64,000 nucleotides of DNA from Modestobacter sp. VKM Ac-2984. GTDB taxonomy: Bacteria; Actinomycetota; Actinomycetes; Mycobacteriales; Geodermatophilaceae. Made by a program: the position numbers and the translations under genes. Where the stretch lies: NCBI RefSeq assembly GCF_026967985.1, contig NZ_JAPVBJ010000006.1, positions 186,001 to 250,000 on the forward strand, given 5' to 3'. Under the pieces are notes generated by a model. That model was not told the origin of the DNA. It worked only from the letters and a program-made list of their open reading frames with translations, and did no database searches. Position 1 is the stretch's first letter. The number at the start of each line of letters is the position of its first letter. Positions 33,101 through 41,561 of the stretch are shown piece after piece.

Positions 33101-35888
33101 GATCCACGCGCTGAGCCGGGGCAGCAGCTCCAACAACGGCTACCTCACCGCTGCGAGCACCGCGGACGACAACCGGTACGGGATCCTGATCACCAACAGC
33201 GCGGTGACCAGCGACGCCCCGGCGGAGACGTTCTCGCTGGGTCGCCCGTGGCGCGGCTGGAACGACGACTACACGAAGAACGGCATCGAGATGCCGAACT
33301 CGCGTGGCCAGGTCACCATCCGCGAGACCGAGCTGCCCGCCGCGATCCGGACCAGCCAGCCCTGGGCCGACATGGCCCCGAACCTGTGGACCGACGGCCG
33401 CTTCGCCGAGTACGAGAACACCGGCGCCGGCGCCACGGTGAACGCCAACCGGCCGCAGCTGACCGCCGCCGAGGCCACCGAGTACACGAAGTGGGACTAC
33501 CTGGCCGGCAGCGACAGCTGGAACCCGATCGGCTCCGAGGAGCCGGCGGCCGGCGACATCACCGCCCCGGCGGCACCGGCCGGGCTCACCGCATCGGCGG
33601 AGGACGCCGGTGTGACCGTGACCTGGACGGCGAACGGTGAGGCCGACCTGGCCGGCTACCACGTCTACCGGGCCACCGGCAGCACGGTCGAGGCGACCGC
33701 GGCCAACCAGCTCACCACCGAGCTGCTCACGGAGGCCGGCTACCGCGACACCGCCGTCTCCCCGGGCGTCGAGTACAGCTACCTGGTCACCGCGGTGGAC
33801 ACCACCGGCAACGTGTCGGCCGCCTCGGCGCCGGCCACGCTGACCACCGCGGGGACGCCGCTGCCCGACCACGACCTGCTGGTCGCCCAGGACGGCTCGG
33901 GTGACTTCACCACCGTGCAGGCCGCGGTGGACGCAGCCGGCGCGGGCACCGCGGCCGACCCGGTCGTCATCGCGGTGACCCCGGGTGAGTACCGCGGGGT
34001 CGTCGCGATGCCGCGGGACCACGTGACGCTGATCGGCACCACCGGCAACGCCGCTGACGTCGTCATCGTGGAGGACCACGCGGCCGGCACGCTCAAGGCC
34101 GACGGTTCCGGCACCTACGGCTCCTCCGGCAGCGCCACGGTGCTGATCAAGGGCAGCGACATCACGGTCCGGGACCTCACCCTCGCCAACGACTTCGACG
34201 AGGAGTCCTCCGACCTCTCGGCGAAGCAGGCGCTGGCGCTGAAGACCCAGGGTGACCGGCTGGTCTTCGACAACGTCCGGTTCCTGGGCGACCAGGACAC
34301 CCTGATGGTGGACTCGCCCGGCACCGGCGTGCAGGCGCGGTCGTACTTCGTGGACAGCTACGTCGAGGGCGACGTGGACTTCATCTTCGGCCGGGGCACC
34401 GCGGTGTTCGACCGGAGCACGATCTTCGCGTCCACCCGGGGCAGCAGCTCCAACAACGGCTACATCACGGCCGGCAGCATCGACATCAGCCTCCCGTACG
34501 GGATCCTGATCACCGACAGCAACGTGGAGAGCGACGCCCCGGCCGGCACCTTCCACCTGGGCCGCCCGTGGCACCCCAGCGGTGACGTGAACGCCATCGC
34601 GCAGGTCGTCATCCGCGACACCGAGCTGCCCGCGGCGATCAAGTCCGCGCCGTGGACGGACATGAGCGGGTTCTCCTGGACCGAGGCCCGGTTCGCCGAG
34701 TTCCAGAACACCGGCCCGGGTGCCGGGGTCAACGAGAACCGTCCGCAGCTGAGCGCCGCCGAGGCCGAGCAGTACACCAAGTGGGACTACCTGGCCGGCA
34801 AGGACGGCTGGAACCCCACCGGTGAGGTGGAGCCGCCGCCGTCGGACACCACCGCGCCGGCCGCGCCGGCCGGGCTGGCCGCCACGGTGGCACCGGGTGC
34901 GGTGACGCTGGACTGGGCCGACAACGCCGAGCCCGACGCCGCCGGGTACGTGGTCTACCGCGCGCTCACCGAGACCGGGAGCTACGCCCGTCTCACCAGC
35001 AGCCCGATCAGCGCCTCGACCTACCTGGACAACACCGTCCCGGTCGGCTCGACCGGCTGGTACCGGATCACCGCGGTCGACGTCACGGGCAACGAGTCCG
35101 CGGCGGCGACGGTCAGCGCCACGGTGACCGAGGGCAGCGGCGAGACCCGCCCGCTCAGCGTCTTCGTCATCGGTGACTCGACCGCGTCGGTCTACCAGGC
35201 CAACGAGGGCCCGCGGACCGGCTGGGGCCAGGCGCTGGGGCTGTTCACCACCGAGAACGCCACGGTGGTCGACTACGCCAAGTCCGGGGCCAGCTCCAAG
35301 GACTACTACGACAGCGGCCTGTTCGACCGGACGCTGGCGGAGATCCAGCCGGGCGACTTCCTGCTCATCTCCTTCGGGCACAACGATCAGAAGGCCGACG
35401 ACCCGAGCCGGTACACCGACCCGTACGGCACCTACCAGGAGTACCTGCAGCGCTACATCGACGGTGCCCGGGCCGCCGGGGCCACCCCGGTGCTGGTCAC
35501 CTCGGTCGAGCGCCGTCGGTTCGACGACGCCGGCAACGCGAAGACGACCCACGGCGAGTACCCGGCCGCGATGCGGGCGCTGGCCGCCGAGCAGGGCGTC
35601 GCGGTGGTCGACCTGACCGCCATGAGCACCGACCTGTGGAACGAGCTGGGGCCGGAGGGGACGAAGGACTACTTCCTCCACGTCGAGCCGGGTGAGTACC
35701 CGAACTACCCGGACGGCCGCGCGGACGACACCCACTTCCAGGCGCGGGGGGCGATCGAGCTGGCTCGCATCGTCGCCACGTCCCTGGCCGAGCAGGGGGT
35801 CCTGCCGGCGGGTGGCGACTACTTCCAGCGGCTGGACGGCGCCGTCGCCGACGACGAGGTCGTCTGGCCGGCCAAGCGCCCGATCTGA
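30114..35888 (+). CDS. Giant secreted pectinolytic protein: repeats, three pectinesterase-like domains and SGNH acetylesterase
   Basis: 1924 residues from GTG 30114 (GTG 30048 is an upstream alternative). The signal peptide ends near VPSAAAA. Domains: FG-GAP/VCBS-like repeats (about 43-285); FN3 (303-400); pectinesterase 1 (402-705); FN3; pectinesterase 2 (811-1145); FN3; pectinesterase 3 (1250-1575); FN3; SGNH esterase like rhamnogalacturonan acetylesterase (1681-1905; GDST with S1689, FGHND, DDTHFQ). Pectinesterases 2 and 3 keep QDT (Q954/D955, Q1394/D1395), D(F)(I/V)FGRG and LGRPW. Pectinesterase 1 has K527-Q528-T in place of QDT, and DMILGR, so it is probably inactive. The protein should remove methyl and acetyl groups from pectin outside the cell. 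Confidence 0.93.
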   Translation: MSRASRPPALASRAGAATLAAAALLGSLVVGVPSAAAATGSTPVADFDGDGASDLGVFRPAAGQFLIEGQAATWWGGDGDVDVSADYDGDGTTDIAVFRPSTGQWFVEGGASTFWGGEGDVAVPADYDGNGSADIAVFRPSTGQWFVEGGASTYWGEAGDVAVPADYDGNGSADIAVFRPSTGQWFVEGGASTYWGGEGDVAVPADYDGNGAAEAAVFRPSTGEWFIEGGTSAYWGGPGDVAVPADYDGNGATDIAVFRPETGQWFVEGGASTSWGGAGDLALTRSLGERQAAEAAPIDPAPVDTTAPAAPTDVTTVLGDSSVTVTWAAAAEDDVTGHSVQRTEAGGEPVVLTGEPVEGTSFTDASATVGTRYSYTVTATDTAGNASAPSAAAVATPVDADVVVAADGSADATTVQAGVDLVPNNADHRADPQLVLVQPGTYEGLVASGNRYGVTIMGATTDPADTVLTAADAVKPTVSLSGEQWSLLNLTVANTNGTGVAGATATAMKVSSGDRDVFDNVAFLGNKQTLQLQTSNTTTYSRMYFSNAYVEGAQDMILGRAVAVFEDSTIHVLDQPGAAITDSAISSAHPYGFLITDSEIVTDGVAESIYLGRPYPASTTAQAQVTIRDTELGAGIKTAQPWKDWDATTPWTSARFSEYQNTGPGATVNANRPQLTDEQAAQYTKAAYLAGTDGWAPVGQQLPTEPADTTAPAAPAGLAATAGNAQVELVWTANADSDLAGYHLYRAAGATVEVTAENKVDTELLTGSSYTDRAVVSGTEYAYVLTAVDGAGNESAASATVSATPTGEVLPVHDLLVAQDGSGDFATVQAAVDAAGAGTAGDPVVIAIKPGTYRELVSITKNQVSLLGTTGTATDVVLSYDNAAGTINPATGSAYGTGNSQSVLVKGNDVTVSDLTIENAFDEAAATFNDKQAVALNTTGDRLVFDNVRLLGNQDTLLVNSGDANRVARSYFVDSYVEGDVDFVFGRGTAVFDRSTIHALSRGSSSNNGYLTAASTADDNRYGILITNSAVTSDAPAETFSLGRPWRGWNDDYTKNGIEMPNSRGQVTIRETELPAAIRTSQPWADMAPNLWTDGRFAEYENTGAGATVNANRPQLTAAEATEYTKWDYLAGSDSWNPIGSEEPAAGDITAPAAPAGLTASAEDAGVTVTWTANGEADLAGYHVYRATGSTVEATAANQLTTELLTEAGYRDTAVSPGVEYSYLVTAVDTTGNVSAASAPATLTTAGTPLPDHDLLVAQDGSGDFTTVQAAVDAAGAGTAADPVVIAVTPGEYRGVVAMPRDHVTLIGTTGNAADVVIVEDHAAGTLKADGSGTYGSSGSATVLIKGSDITVRDLTLANDFDEESSDLSAKQALALKTQGDRLVFDNVRFLGDQDTLMVDSPGTGVQARSYFVDSYVEGDVDFIFGRGTAVFDRSTIFASTRGSSSNNGYITAGSIDISLPYGILITDSNVESDAPAGTFHLGRPWHPSGDVNAIAQVVIRDTELPAAIKSAPWTDMSGFSWTEARFAEFQNTGPGAGVNENRPQLSAAEAEQYTKWDYLAGKDGWNPTGEVEPPPSDTTAPAAPAGLAATVAPGAVTLDWADNAEPDAAGYVVYRALTETGSYARLTSSPISASTYLDNTVPVGSTGWYRITAVDVTGNESAAATVSATVTEGSGETRPLSVFVIGDSTASVYQANEGPRTGWGQALGLFTTENATVVDYAKSGASSKDYYDSGLFDRTLAEIQPGDFLLISFGHNDQKADDPSRYTDPYGTYQEYLQRYIDGARAAGATPVLVTSVERRRFDDAGNAKTTHGEYPAAMRALAAEQGVAVVDLTAMSTDLWNELGPEGTKDYFLHVEPGEYPNYPDGRADDTHFQARGAIELARIVATSLAEQGVLPAGGDYFQRLDGAVADDEVVWPAKRPI
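30238..30970 (+). repeat. Tandem 120-bp repeats encoding FG-GAP/VCBS-like units
   Basis: About six units of 40 codons each, with near-identical DNA at 120-base period from 30370 to 30900 (each encoding a version of DYDGNG, DIAVFRPSTGQWFVEGGAST and YWGGEGDVAVPA). DxDGDG-type loops suggest calcium binding and a beta-propeller-like fold. The high nucleotide identity, especially in units 2-4, points to recent duplication or ongoing homogenisation. Confidence 0.85.
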
Positions 35889-35901
35889 CCCGACCGGGTC
35901 C

Positions 35902-35956
35902 TACGTCCCCCGGGAGGGTGGCCGGCTGCCGCCGGCCCACCCTCCCGGGTGACGTA
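35902..35956 (+). terminator. Long hairpin terminator after the pectinase gene
   Basis: TACGTC, CCGGGAGGG and GCCGGC on the left arm pair with GCCGGC, CCCTCCCGG and GACGTA on the right arm around a short TGCC loop. It begins 14 bases after the pectinase stop. No poly-T tract follows. Confidence 0.75.
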
Positions 35957-36037
35957 CCGGCCCGTGGGCGAGCACCGGGGCTCCGCTGCGGGATCAGATG
36001 GACGTGCACAACACGATCGACGAGGCGAGGACAGCAC

Positions 36038-36907
36038 GTGCGCACCCCGGACACCCCACCGCTCGGCTCGGTCGTCGACTTCACCACCGAACGGGCCCTC
36101 CGCCGGGCCGAGCCGGTCACCCGGCCCGCACCGGCTCCGCAGGCCGACCCGGTCGCCGAGGTGGCCGGCCACCTCGCCCGGCTGCACGACACCGGCCAGC
36201 CGGTCGCCACCGTCTCCTGGGTGAACCACCACAGCGCCCTGGAGCTGCTGCACTCCGACCCCGAGCTGCTGGGGCGCCTCACCTACCTCGGCGTCGACGG
36301 CCTGTTCCTGCGCAGCCTGCTGGGCGGCGGGCTGGTGCCGAGGACGAGCGCGGACCTCGTCCTCCCGGAGCTGCTCGGTCGGCTCCGGGCGCCCCGGGTG
36401 GCCGTGGTCGGCGGGCGACCGGAGGACGTCGCGAGCCTGCGGCGCGCGGTGGCCGCACTGCTCCCCCCGGACGGCGAGATCGTCTCCGTCCGGGACGGCT
36501 ACGCCGGCCGCCCGGCCCCGGGAGAGCTGGACGTCTGGCTGGCCCGCACCCGGCCGACCGTGGTGCTGGCCGGGCTCGGCGCACCGCTGCAGGAGCAGTT
36601 CGTGCTGGACGTCGCCCGGCACCTGCCGCAGGGGCTGGCGCTCACCTGCGGGGGCTTCCTCGACCAGGTGCAGCAGGCCGGCTACTACCCGGCCTGGGCC
36701 TATCCGCTGAAGCTGAACTGGCTGGTGCGGCTGGCCCGCGAGCCGCGGCGGATGTGGCGCCGGTACTCGGTCGAGGCGGTGGCGGCCCTGCGCGCCCGTG
36801 CCGCGCTGCGCGCCGAGGTGCTGGCGGCCCCGGGGTTCCGGCGGCTGCGGTGGTACGCCTGGCCCGAGGTCGACGACCGGTGGGCCGCCGAGGCCAGCAG
36901 CTCCTGA
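36038..36907 (+). CDS. WecG/TagA/CpsF-family glycosyltransferase (GT26)
   Basis: 289 residues from GTG 36038, which has GAGG eight bases upstream. The N-terminus (VSWVNHHSALELL, then LGVDGLFLRSLLG) and the central motifs VAVVGGRPEDV, TVVLAGLGAPLQEQF, LTCGGFLDQV and the C-terminal LNWLVRLAREPRRMWRRY follow the GT26 family order (NH, DG, P-Q-E, GxxxD, GLEWLxRLxxEPRRxxxRY). These enzymes transfer a sugar to a lipid-linked acceptor in surface-polymer synthesis. It probably belongs with the polysaccharide genes at 24.9-29.8 kb, from which it is separated by the pectinase gene. Confidence 0.85.
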   Translation: MRTPDTPPLGSVVDFTTERALRRAEPVTRPAPAPQADPVAEVAGHLARLHDTGQPVATVSWVNHHSALELLHSDPELLGRLTYLGVDGLFLRSLLGGGLVPRTSADLVLPELLGRLRAPRVAVVGGRPEDVASLRRAVAALLPPDGEIVSVRDGYAGRPAPGELDVWLARTRPTVVLAGLGAPLQEQFVLDVARHLPQGLALTCGGFLDQVQQAGYYPAWAYPLKLNWLVRLAREPRRMWRRYSVEAVAALRARAALRAEVLAAPGFRRLRWYAWPEVDDRWAAEASSS

Positions 36908-36926
36908 GCCCGGGCGACCGACCCGG

Positions 36927-38042
36927 TCAGCGCAGTCGGCGGGCCGTGGCCGCCAGGGTCCGGGCGGTGAGCCGCCCGTCGGCCAGCCCGAGGGCGACGA
37001 CGTCGTCGAAGACCCGCTGGTCGGCCTGGGCGGCACGCACGGCGGCGTCCATCAGCACCGGCCACCGGCTCAGCTGGGAGGTCATAGAGGACGCGCGGAG
37101 GTGCCCGCCGAGCCGGCGGCGCAGCAGTCGCCGGTGCACCCCGCCGGCCCGTTCGCCGTGGCCGGCGGCTGCACCGGCCAGCGCGCCGGACAGCACGGCG
37201 TAGAAGATCCCCTCCCCGGTCAGCGGGTTGATCAGCGACTGCGCGTCCCCGGCCAGCAGCACCCGGCCGCCGGGCAGCCGGGGCCGGCCGGTCGACAGCG
37301 GCAGGCGGTGCGCCCGCAGCCCCTCGGGCTGCACGCCCGGCAGCATCCGGTGCAGCCCGGCGACCAGCTCGGTGCGGGTCACGCCCCCGGAGACGAGCTC
37401 GCCGTAGCCGACGTTGGCCCGCCCGTCGCCGAGCGGGAAGGACCAGGCGTAGGCCGGCCACCGCTGGTCGGTGGTGGTCACCACCTGCACGCCGTCCATG
37501 CCGGGGAGCGCGGGGGCATAGCCGCGGATCGCGATGGCCAGCCGGTCCGGCGGGTTGGGGGGCACCCCGAGCGCCCGGCGCACCACCGACTCCGCGCCGT
37601 CGGCGCCCACCAGCACCCCCGCCCGGACGGCACCGTCGACCTCGACGTGCGTGCGGTGCACGGTGACCTGGCGGACGGTGTGCCGGCGGAACCGGACGCC
37701 GGTGGCCAGCACCTGGTCCAGCAACCGCCCGTCGAGCACCGCGCGCGGGACGACGAGCGACGGCCGGTGGAGGGTGCGCTCGACCGTCGCCCCGCCCGGG
37801 CCCTGCAGGCGCAGCCGGGGGACCGGCGGGAACCCTGCGGTCAGCGCCGGGACGTCGATCCCCAGCCCGGCCAGCACGTCCAGCGCCTCGGGGGCGATGC
37901 CGTCGCCGCAGACCTTGTCCCGGGGGAAGTCGGCGCGGTCGAGCACCAGCACGTCGGCGTCCGGCCGGGCCCGGCGGACGGCGGCCGCACACGCCGCACC
38001 GGCCGGCCCGCCCCCGACCACGACGACGTCCGCGTGCTCCAT
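36927..38042 (-). CDS. FAD-dependent geranylgeranyl-reductase-family oxidoreductase
   Basis: 371 residues. ATG 38042 opens directly into the dinucleotide-binding motif VVVVGGGPAGAACA. Other family marks are DKVCGDGIAPEAL (the PxxKxCGxG motif), VGADGAESVVRR, and a second FAD motif GRVLLAGDAQSLINPLTGEGI. This is the geranylgeranyl reductase family within the PHBH-like flavoproteins, which in actinobacteria reduces isoprenoid chains of menaquinone or lipids. The substrate cannot be named. The LOG-family gene ends 10 bases upstream on the same strand, so the two may share a transcript. No signal peptide is present. Confidence 0.88.
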   Translation of the reverse strand: MEHADVVVVGGGPAGAACAAAVRRARPDADVLVLDRADFPRDKVCGDGIAPEALDVLAGLGIDVPALTAGFPPVPRLRLQGPGGATVERTLHRPSLVVPRAVLDGRLLDQVLATGVRFRRHTVRQVTVHRTHVEVDGAVRAGVLVGADGAESVVRRALGVPPNPPDRLAIAIRGYAPALPGMDGVQVVTTTDQRWPAYAWSFPLGDGRANVGYGELVSGGVTRTELVAGLHRMLPGVQPEGLRAHRLPLSTGRPRLPGGRVLLAGDAQSLINPLTGEGIFYAVLSGALAGAAAGHGERAGGVHRRLLRRRLGGHLRASSMTSQLSRWPVLMDAAVRAAQADQRVFDDVVALGLADGRLTARTLAATARRLR

Positions 38043-38052
38043 GGCCAGCAGG

Positions 38053-38625
38053 CTAGGCGGCCGGCGGCGGGGTCCACTTGCGGGCCGGGTGCTCATAGCC
38101 CGCGACGAAGGCCAGCAGTTCCGCGGCGTCGTGCACCACACCGAGCGCGTCCAGCCGGTTGGCGGCCAGGTAGCCGTCGTCGACCATCCGGCGCAGCTGG
38201 TCCAGCAGCGGCTGCCAGAACCCGTCGACGTCCAGGAGCGCGGTCGGCTTGGCGTGCAGCCCGAGCATCCCCCAGGTCCAGGCCTCGAACAGCTCCTCGA
38301 GGGTGCCGGCGGCACCGGGCAGCGCGACGAAGGCGTCGGACAGGTCGGCCATCACCGCCTTGCGCTCGTGCATCGTCTGCACGACCTCCAGCCGGGGCAG
38401 CCCGGGGTGGGCGACCTCGTCGTCGACGAGGTGCTGCGGGATCACCCCGACCACCTCGCCGCCGGCAGCCAGCGCCGCGTCGGCGACGACGCCCATGAGG
38501 CCCACGTTCCCGCCGCCGTACACGATGCCGACACCGGCCCGGGCCAGCTCGGTGGCGAAGGTGGCGGCGGCCTGCTGGTGGGACGGCGGCCCGGACTGGG
38601 ACCCGGTGAAGACGGCGATGCGCAC
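38053..38625 (-). CDS. LOG-family protein (cytokinin riboside monophosphate phosphoribohydrolase-like)
   Basis: 190 residues from GTG 38625. The lysine-decarboxylase-like/LOG fold is marked by VFTGSQSG, YGGGNVGLMG and ALPGAAGTLEELFEAWTW. The usual second motif is PGGxGTxxE; here the second glycine is alanine, a conservative change, and the catalytic E is kept. LOG enzymes release adenine-type bases from nucleoside 5'-monophosphates. Annotation as lysine decarboxylase is a known misnomer. The role in this organism may be general nucleotide salvage or production of cytokinin-like compounds. Confidence 0.85.
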   Translation of the reverse strand: MRIAVFTGSQSGPPSHQQAAATFATELARAGVGIVYGGGNVGLMGVVADAALAAGGEVVGVIPQHLVDDEVAHPGLPRLEVVQTMHERKAVMADLSDAFVALPGAAGTLEELFEAWTWGMLGLHAKPTALLDVDGFWQPLLDQLRRMVDDGYLAANRLDALGVVHDAAELLAFVAGYEHPARKWTPPPAA

Positions 38626-38651
38626 CCTCGGACGGTATGCGCATCGCCGCC

Positions 38652-38680
38652 GGGCCCTCCTGTAGGGGGCAGGAGGGCCC
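38652..38680 (-). terminator. Hairpin terminator of the cou-type operon
   Basis: GGGCCCTCCTG and CAGGAGGGCCC form an 11-bp perfect stem around a 7-base loop, 6 bases beyond the MaoC stop on the minus strand. Confidence 0.75.
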
Positions 38681-38686
38681 TCTCTC

Positions 38687-39142
38687 TCACGCGTAGGCGC
38701 GGGTGACCCACTCGGCGATGCAGACCGGCTTGTCGCCGCCCTCACGCTCGATGGTGACGGCGAAGGTGTTCTGCAGCCCGCCGGCGACCTCCTCCACGTC
38801 CTTGAGCGTCACGCGGGCCCGGACCTTCGAGCCGACCGGCACGGGCGCGGGGAACCGGACCTTGTTCAGCCCGTAGTTCACGCCCATCTTCGCGTCGGTG
38901 ATCGTGTAGGTCTGGGTGACCAGCGGCACGAGCAGCGACAGGGTCAGGTAGCCGTGGGCGATCGGGCCGCCGAACGGGCTCTCGGCCTTGGCCCGCTCCA
39001 CGTCGACGTGGATCCACTGGTGGTCACCGGTGGCGTCGGCGAACAGGTTGACCGCCTCCTGGGTCACCTCGTACCAGTCGCTGGTGCCCAGCTCCTGGCC
39101 CTTCAGCGCGGGCAGTTCGGCGATCGTGGTGGTGGTGCTCAT
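38687..39142 (-). CDS. couM: MaoC-type hydratase, probable hydroxycinnamoyl-CoA hydratase (CouM-like)
   Basis: 151 residues. ATG 39142 follows GAGGAGGAC and overlaps the ligase stop by 4 bases. The hot-dog fold hydratase motif is clear: LFADATGDHQWIHVD with catalytic Asp and His, then FGGPIAHGYLTLSLL. MaoC R-type hydratases add water to trans-2-enoyl-CoA. As last gene of an operon with a CoA ligase, a dehydrogenase and an amidohydrolase-family hydrolase, it matches CouM of the p-hydroxycinnamate route described in Rhodococcus jostii RHA1, adding water to feruloyl- or coumaroyl-CoA. The symbol rests on operon content; the family call is firm. Confidence 0.75.
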   Translation of the reverse strand: MSTTTTIAELPALKGQELGTSDWYEVTQEAVNLFADATGDHQWIHVDVERAKAESPFGGPIAHGYLTLSLLVPLVTQTYTITDAKMGVNYGLNKVRFPAPVPVGSKVRARVTLKDVEEVAGGLQNTFAVTIEREGGDKPVCIAEWVTRAYA

Positions 39143-40683
39143 GCGTCCTCCTCGGTTGGCACGTACGTCTGTCGCAGGTCCGGCTTGCGGATCTTGCCGG
39201 TCGCGGTCTTGGGCAGCTCGTCCACGTAGCGGACCTCCTTGGGCACCTTGAACCCGGCGAGCCGTTCTCGCAGCGCGGCGCGGAGCGCGTCCGCGTCGCG
39301 GGGTGCCCCGGGCGCGGGGACGACGACGGCCAGACCGACCTCGCCCCAGTGCGGGTCGGGCGTGCCGATCACCGCGACCTCCTGCACCTCGGGGAGCTCC
39401 AGCATCACCGACTCGACCTCGGCCGGGTACACGTTCTCCCCGCCCGAGATGATCATGTCCTTGTACCGGTCGCGGATGTAGAGGTAGCCGTCCTCGTCGG
39501 TGGAGCCGGCGTCCCCGGAGTGGTACCAGCCGTCGACGATCGCGGCGGCGGTGGCCTCGGGCGCGTTCCAGTACCCGGCCATGACGTTCGGCCCGGACAG
39601 CATGATCTCGCCGACCTCGCCCGGCGGGCACTCGGTCCCGTCCGGCCGGACCACCCGCACGTCGGTGAAGAACTGCGACCTCCCGGCCGACCCGACCTTG
39701 GCCACCGCGTCCGCGCTGTCCAGGACCGTGCCGGCGGGTGCGGACTCGGTCATCCCGTAGGCCTGCTGCACGGTCACCCCGCGGTCCAGCCAGGTGCGCA
39801 GCAGCGGGAGGGGGAGCGGTGCCCCGGCGGCGCCGATGGTGCGCAGCGCCGAGAGGTCGAGGGTGCCGAAGTCCGGCTGGCGGCTGAGCGCGTCGAGCAT
39901 CGTGGGGACGGCGAAGAACGACGTCACCCGCTGCTCGGCGATGACCGCGAGCGTCGCCGGCGGGTCGAAGCCCCGCACCAGCACGACGCAGCCGCCGCGC
40001 AGCAGGGTCGGGTTGAGGGTCCCGTTCAGCCCGCCGATGTGGAACAGCGGGGCGAGGGCGAGGGTCCGTTCGTCGGGGGTGAAGTCGAAGCCGAGCACCT
40101 GGCTCATGCACGACCAGGTCATGTTCCCGTGGGTCAGCACCGCGCCCTTGGGTCGTCCGGTGGTGCCGGAGGTGTACATGATCAAGCAGATGTCGTCGAG
40201 GGTGACCGGCTCGTCCCGCTGCACCGGCTCGGCCTCCGCCAGCAGCGTCGCCCAGTCCAGCGAGTCGGCGCCGCCGGCCGGCGGGGCCTCGGCGGCCACC
40301 CAGTGCCGGACGGCGGGCAGGGCCTCGCGCAGGGTGTCCGCCGAGCCCCCGTGCTCCCGGCCGTGCACGACCAGGGACGCCCCGGAGTGCTCGAGCACGT
40401 ACTGCGCCTCGGGCGGGGTGAACCGGGCGTTCACCGGCACCCAGATCGCGCCCAGCTGGCCGCAGGCGTACAGCGTCTCCAGCCCGGCGGGGTGGTTCGC
40501 ACCGAACCACGCCACCCGGTCGCCGCGCTGCACCCCGAGCCCGGCCAGCGCGGTGGCGGCCCGCCGGACCCGCAGCGCGAACTCGCCGTGCGTCGTCGTC
40601 GTCCCCTCGAACCAGAGCGCCGGCCTGTGCGGGGAGCTCCGCAGCCGGCGCTCGGGCCAGGAGCCCAGCCCGGCGTTCCTCAC
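39139..40683 (-). CDS. couL: Acyl-CoA ligase, probable hydroxycinnamate-CoA ligase (CouL-like)
   Basis: 514 residues from GTG 40683. ANL-family adenylate-forming enzyme: P-loop MYTSGTTGRPKGAVLTHGN, AYGMTESAP, the hinge region YIRDRYKDMIISGGENVYP, and the C-terminal catalytic lysine in TGKIRKPDLR. It activates a carboxylic acid as the AMP ester and then the CoA thioester. In this operon the acid is probably ferulate or p-coumarate. Start and stop overlap both neighbours by 4 bases (GTGA and ATGA). A medium- or long-chain fatty acid ligase is the alternative if the operon assignment is wrong. Confidence 0.78.
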   Translation of the reverse strand: MRNAGLGSWPERRLRSSPHRPALWFEGTTTTHGEFALRVRRAATALAGLGVQRGDRVAWFGANHPAGLETLYACGQLGAIWVPVNARFTPPEAQYVLEHSGASLVVHGREHGGSADTLREALPAVRHWVAAEAPPAGGADSLDWATLLAEAEPVQRDEPVTLDDICLIMYTSGTTGRPKGAVLTHGNMTWSCMSQVLGFDFTPDERTLALAPLFHIGGLNGTLNPTLLRGGCVVLVRGFDPPATLAVIAEQRVTSFFAVPTMLDALSRQPDFGTLDLSALRTIGAAGAPLPLPLLRTWLDRGVTVQQAYGMTESAPAGTVLDSADAVAKVGSAGRSQFFTDVRVVRPDGTECPPGEVGEIMLSGPNVMAGYWNAPEATAAAIVDGWYHSGDAGSTDEDGYLYIRDRYKDMIISGGENVYPAEVESVMLELPEVQEVAVIGTPDPHWGEVGLAVVVPAPGAPRDADALRAALRERLAGFKVPKEVRYVDELPKTATGKIRKPDLRQTYVPTEEDA

Positions 40684-41561
40684 CGCAGCCCCAGGGCCAC
40701 GATCGCGTTCTCCTTCATGATCAGCGGCCGGACCTCGTCCTTGATCTCCAGGGCCTCGAAGTCGCGGATCCAGCGCTCGGGGCGCAGCAGCGGGTAGTCC
40801 GAGCCGAAGAGCACCTTCCGCTTGAGCATCGAGTTGGCCGCCCGCACCAGCTGCGGCGGGAAGTACTTCGGCGACCAGCCGGAGAGGTCGATGTAGACGT
40901 TGGCCTTGTGGGTGGCCACCGAGATCGCGGCGTCCTGCCAGGGCACCGACGGGTGGGCCATAATGATCGTCAGGCCCGGGAAGTCGGCGGCGACGTCGTC
41001 GAGCAGCATCGGGTCGGAGTAGCGCAGCTTGATCCCGCGGCCGCCGGGCAGCCCGGCGCCGATCCCGGTCTGCCCGGTGTGGAACAGCGCCGGGACGCCG
41101 AGGCTCTGCAGCTCCTCGTACAGCGGGTACACCGTGCGGTCGTTGGGCAGGAAGTCCTGCAGGCTGGGGTGGAACTTGAACCCCCGGACCCCGTGCTCCT
41201 GGACCAGCCGGCGGGCGGCCCGGATGCCGGCCACCCCGCGTGCCGGGTCGATCGACCCGAACGGGACGAGCACGTCGGGGTGCTGCGCGGCGAGGTCGGC
41301 GATCTCCTCGTTGGACAGCGTCATCTGCCCGGTGGCCGCCTCGGCGTCGACGGTGAAGACGACCGCGGCCATCTTCTTGTCCCGGTAGTCCGCGGCGATG
41401 TCGGGGACGGTCGGGTCGTAGGGGTCGCCCTTGAAGTACTGGCTGGCGGCCGCGTTGAGCTCGTCGTCGAGCGCCAGGTGCCCGGAGGAGTCGGCGTGCA
41501 CGTGGACGTGCACGTCGATCGCGACCAGCGCGTCCAGGTCCAGCCCGGTCGGGGCCGTCAC
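40680..41561 (-). CDS. couO: Amidohydrolase-superfamily hydrolase, probable beta-ketoacyl-CoA hydrolase (CouO-like)
   Basis: 293 residues from GTG 41561. The metal site is visible as DVHVHVH near residue 16, FKFHPSLQ, HTGQTG, MAHPSVPW and FGSDYPLL with the metal-ligand aspartate at about 255, almost the same position as the essential Asp257 reported for CouO of Rhodococcus jostii. CouO cleaves 4-hydroxyphenyl-beta-ketoacyl-CoA in deacetylative hydroxycinnamate degradation. Members of this superfamily are otherwise often called decarboxylases (ACMSD-like), so context is important: the gene is embedded between a dehydrogenase and a CoA ligase with 4-base overlaps on both sides. Confidence 0.78.
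   Translation of the reverse strand: MTAPTGLDLDALVAIDVHVHVHADSSGHLALDDELNAAASQYFKGDPYDPTVPDIAADYRDKKMAAVVFTVDAEAATGQMTLSNEEIADLAAQHPDVLVPFGSIDPARGVAGIRAARRLVQEHGVRGFKFHPSLQDFLPNDRTVYPLYEELQSLGVPALFHTGQTGIGAGLPGGRGIKLRYSDPMLLDDVAADFPGLTIIMAHPSVPWQDAAISVATHKANVYIDLSGWSPKYFPPQLVRAANSMLKRKVLFGSDYPLLRPERWIRDFEALEIKDEVRPLIMKENAIVALGLR

Noticed and set aside
30982-35735. Very long open frame on the minus strand opposite the pectinase gene
   Set aside because: It is a codon-bias shadow of the plus-strand gene: the product is repetitive Arg/Val/Asp/His text without domains, while the plus strand gives clean catalytic motifs.
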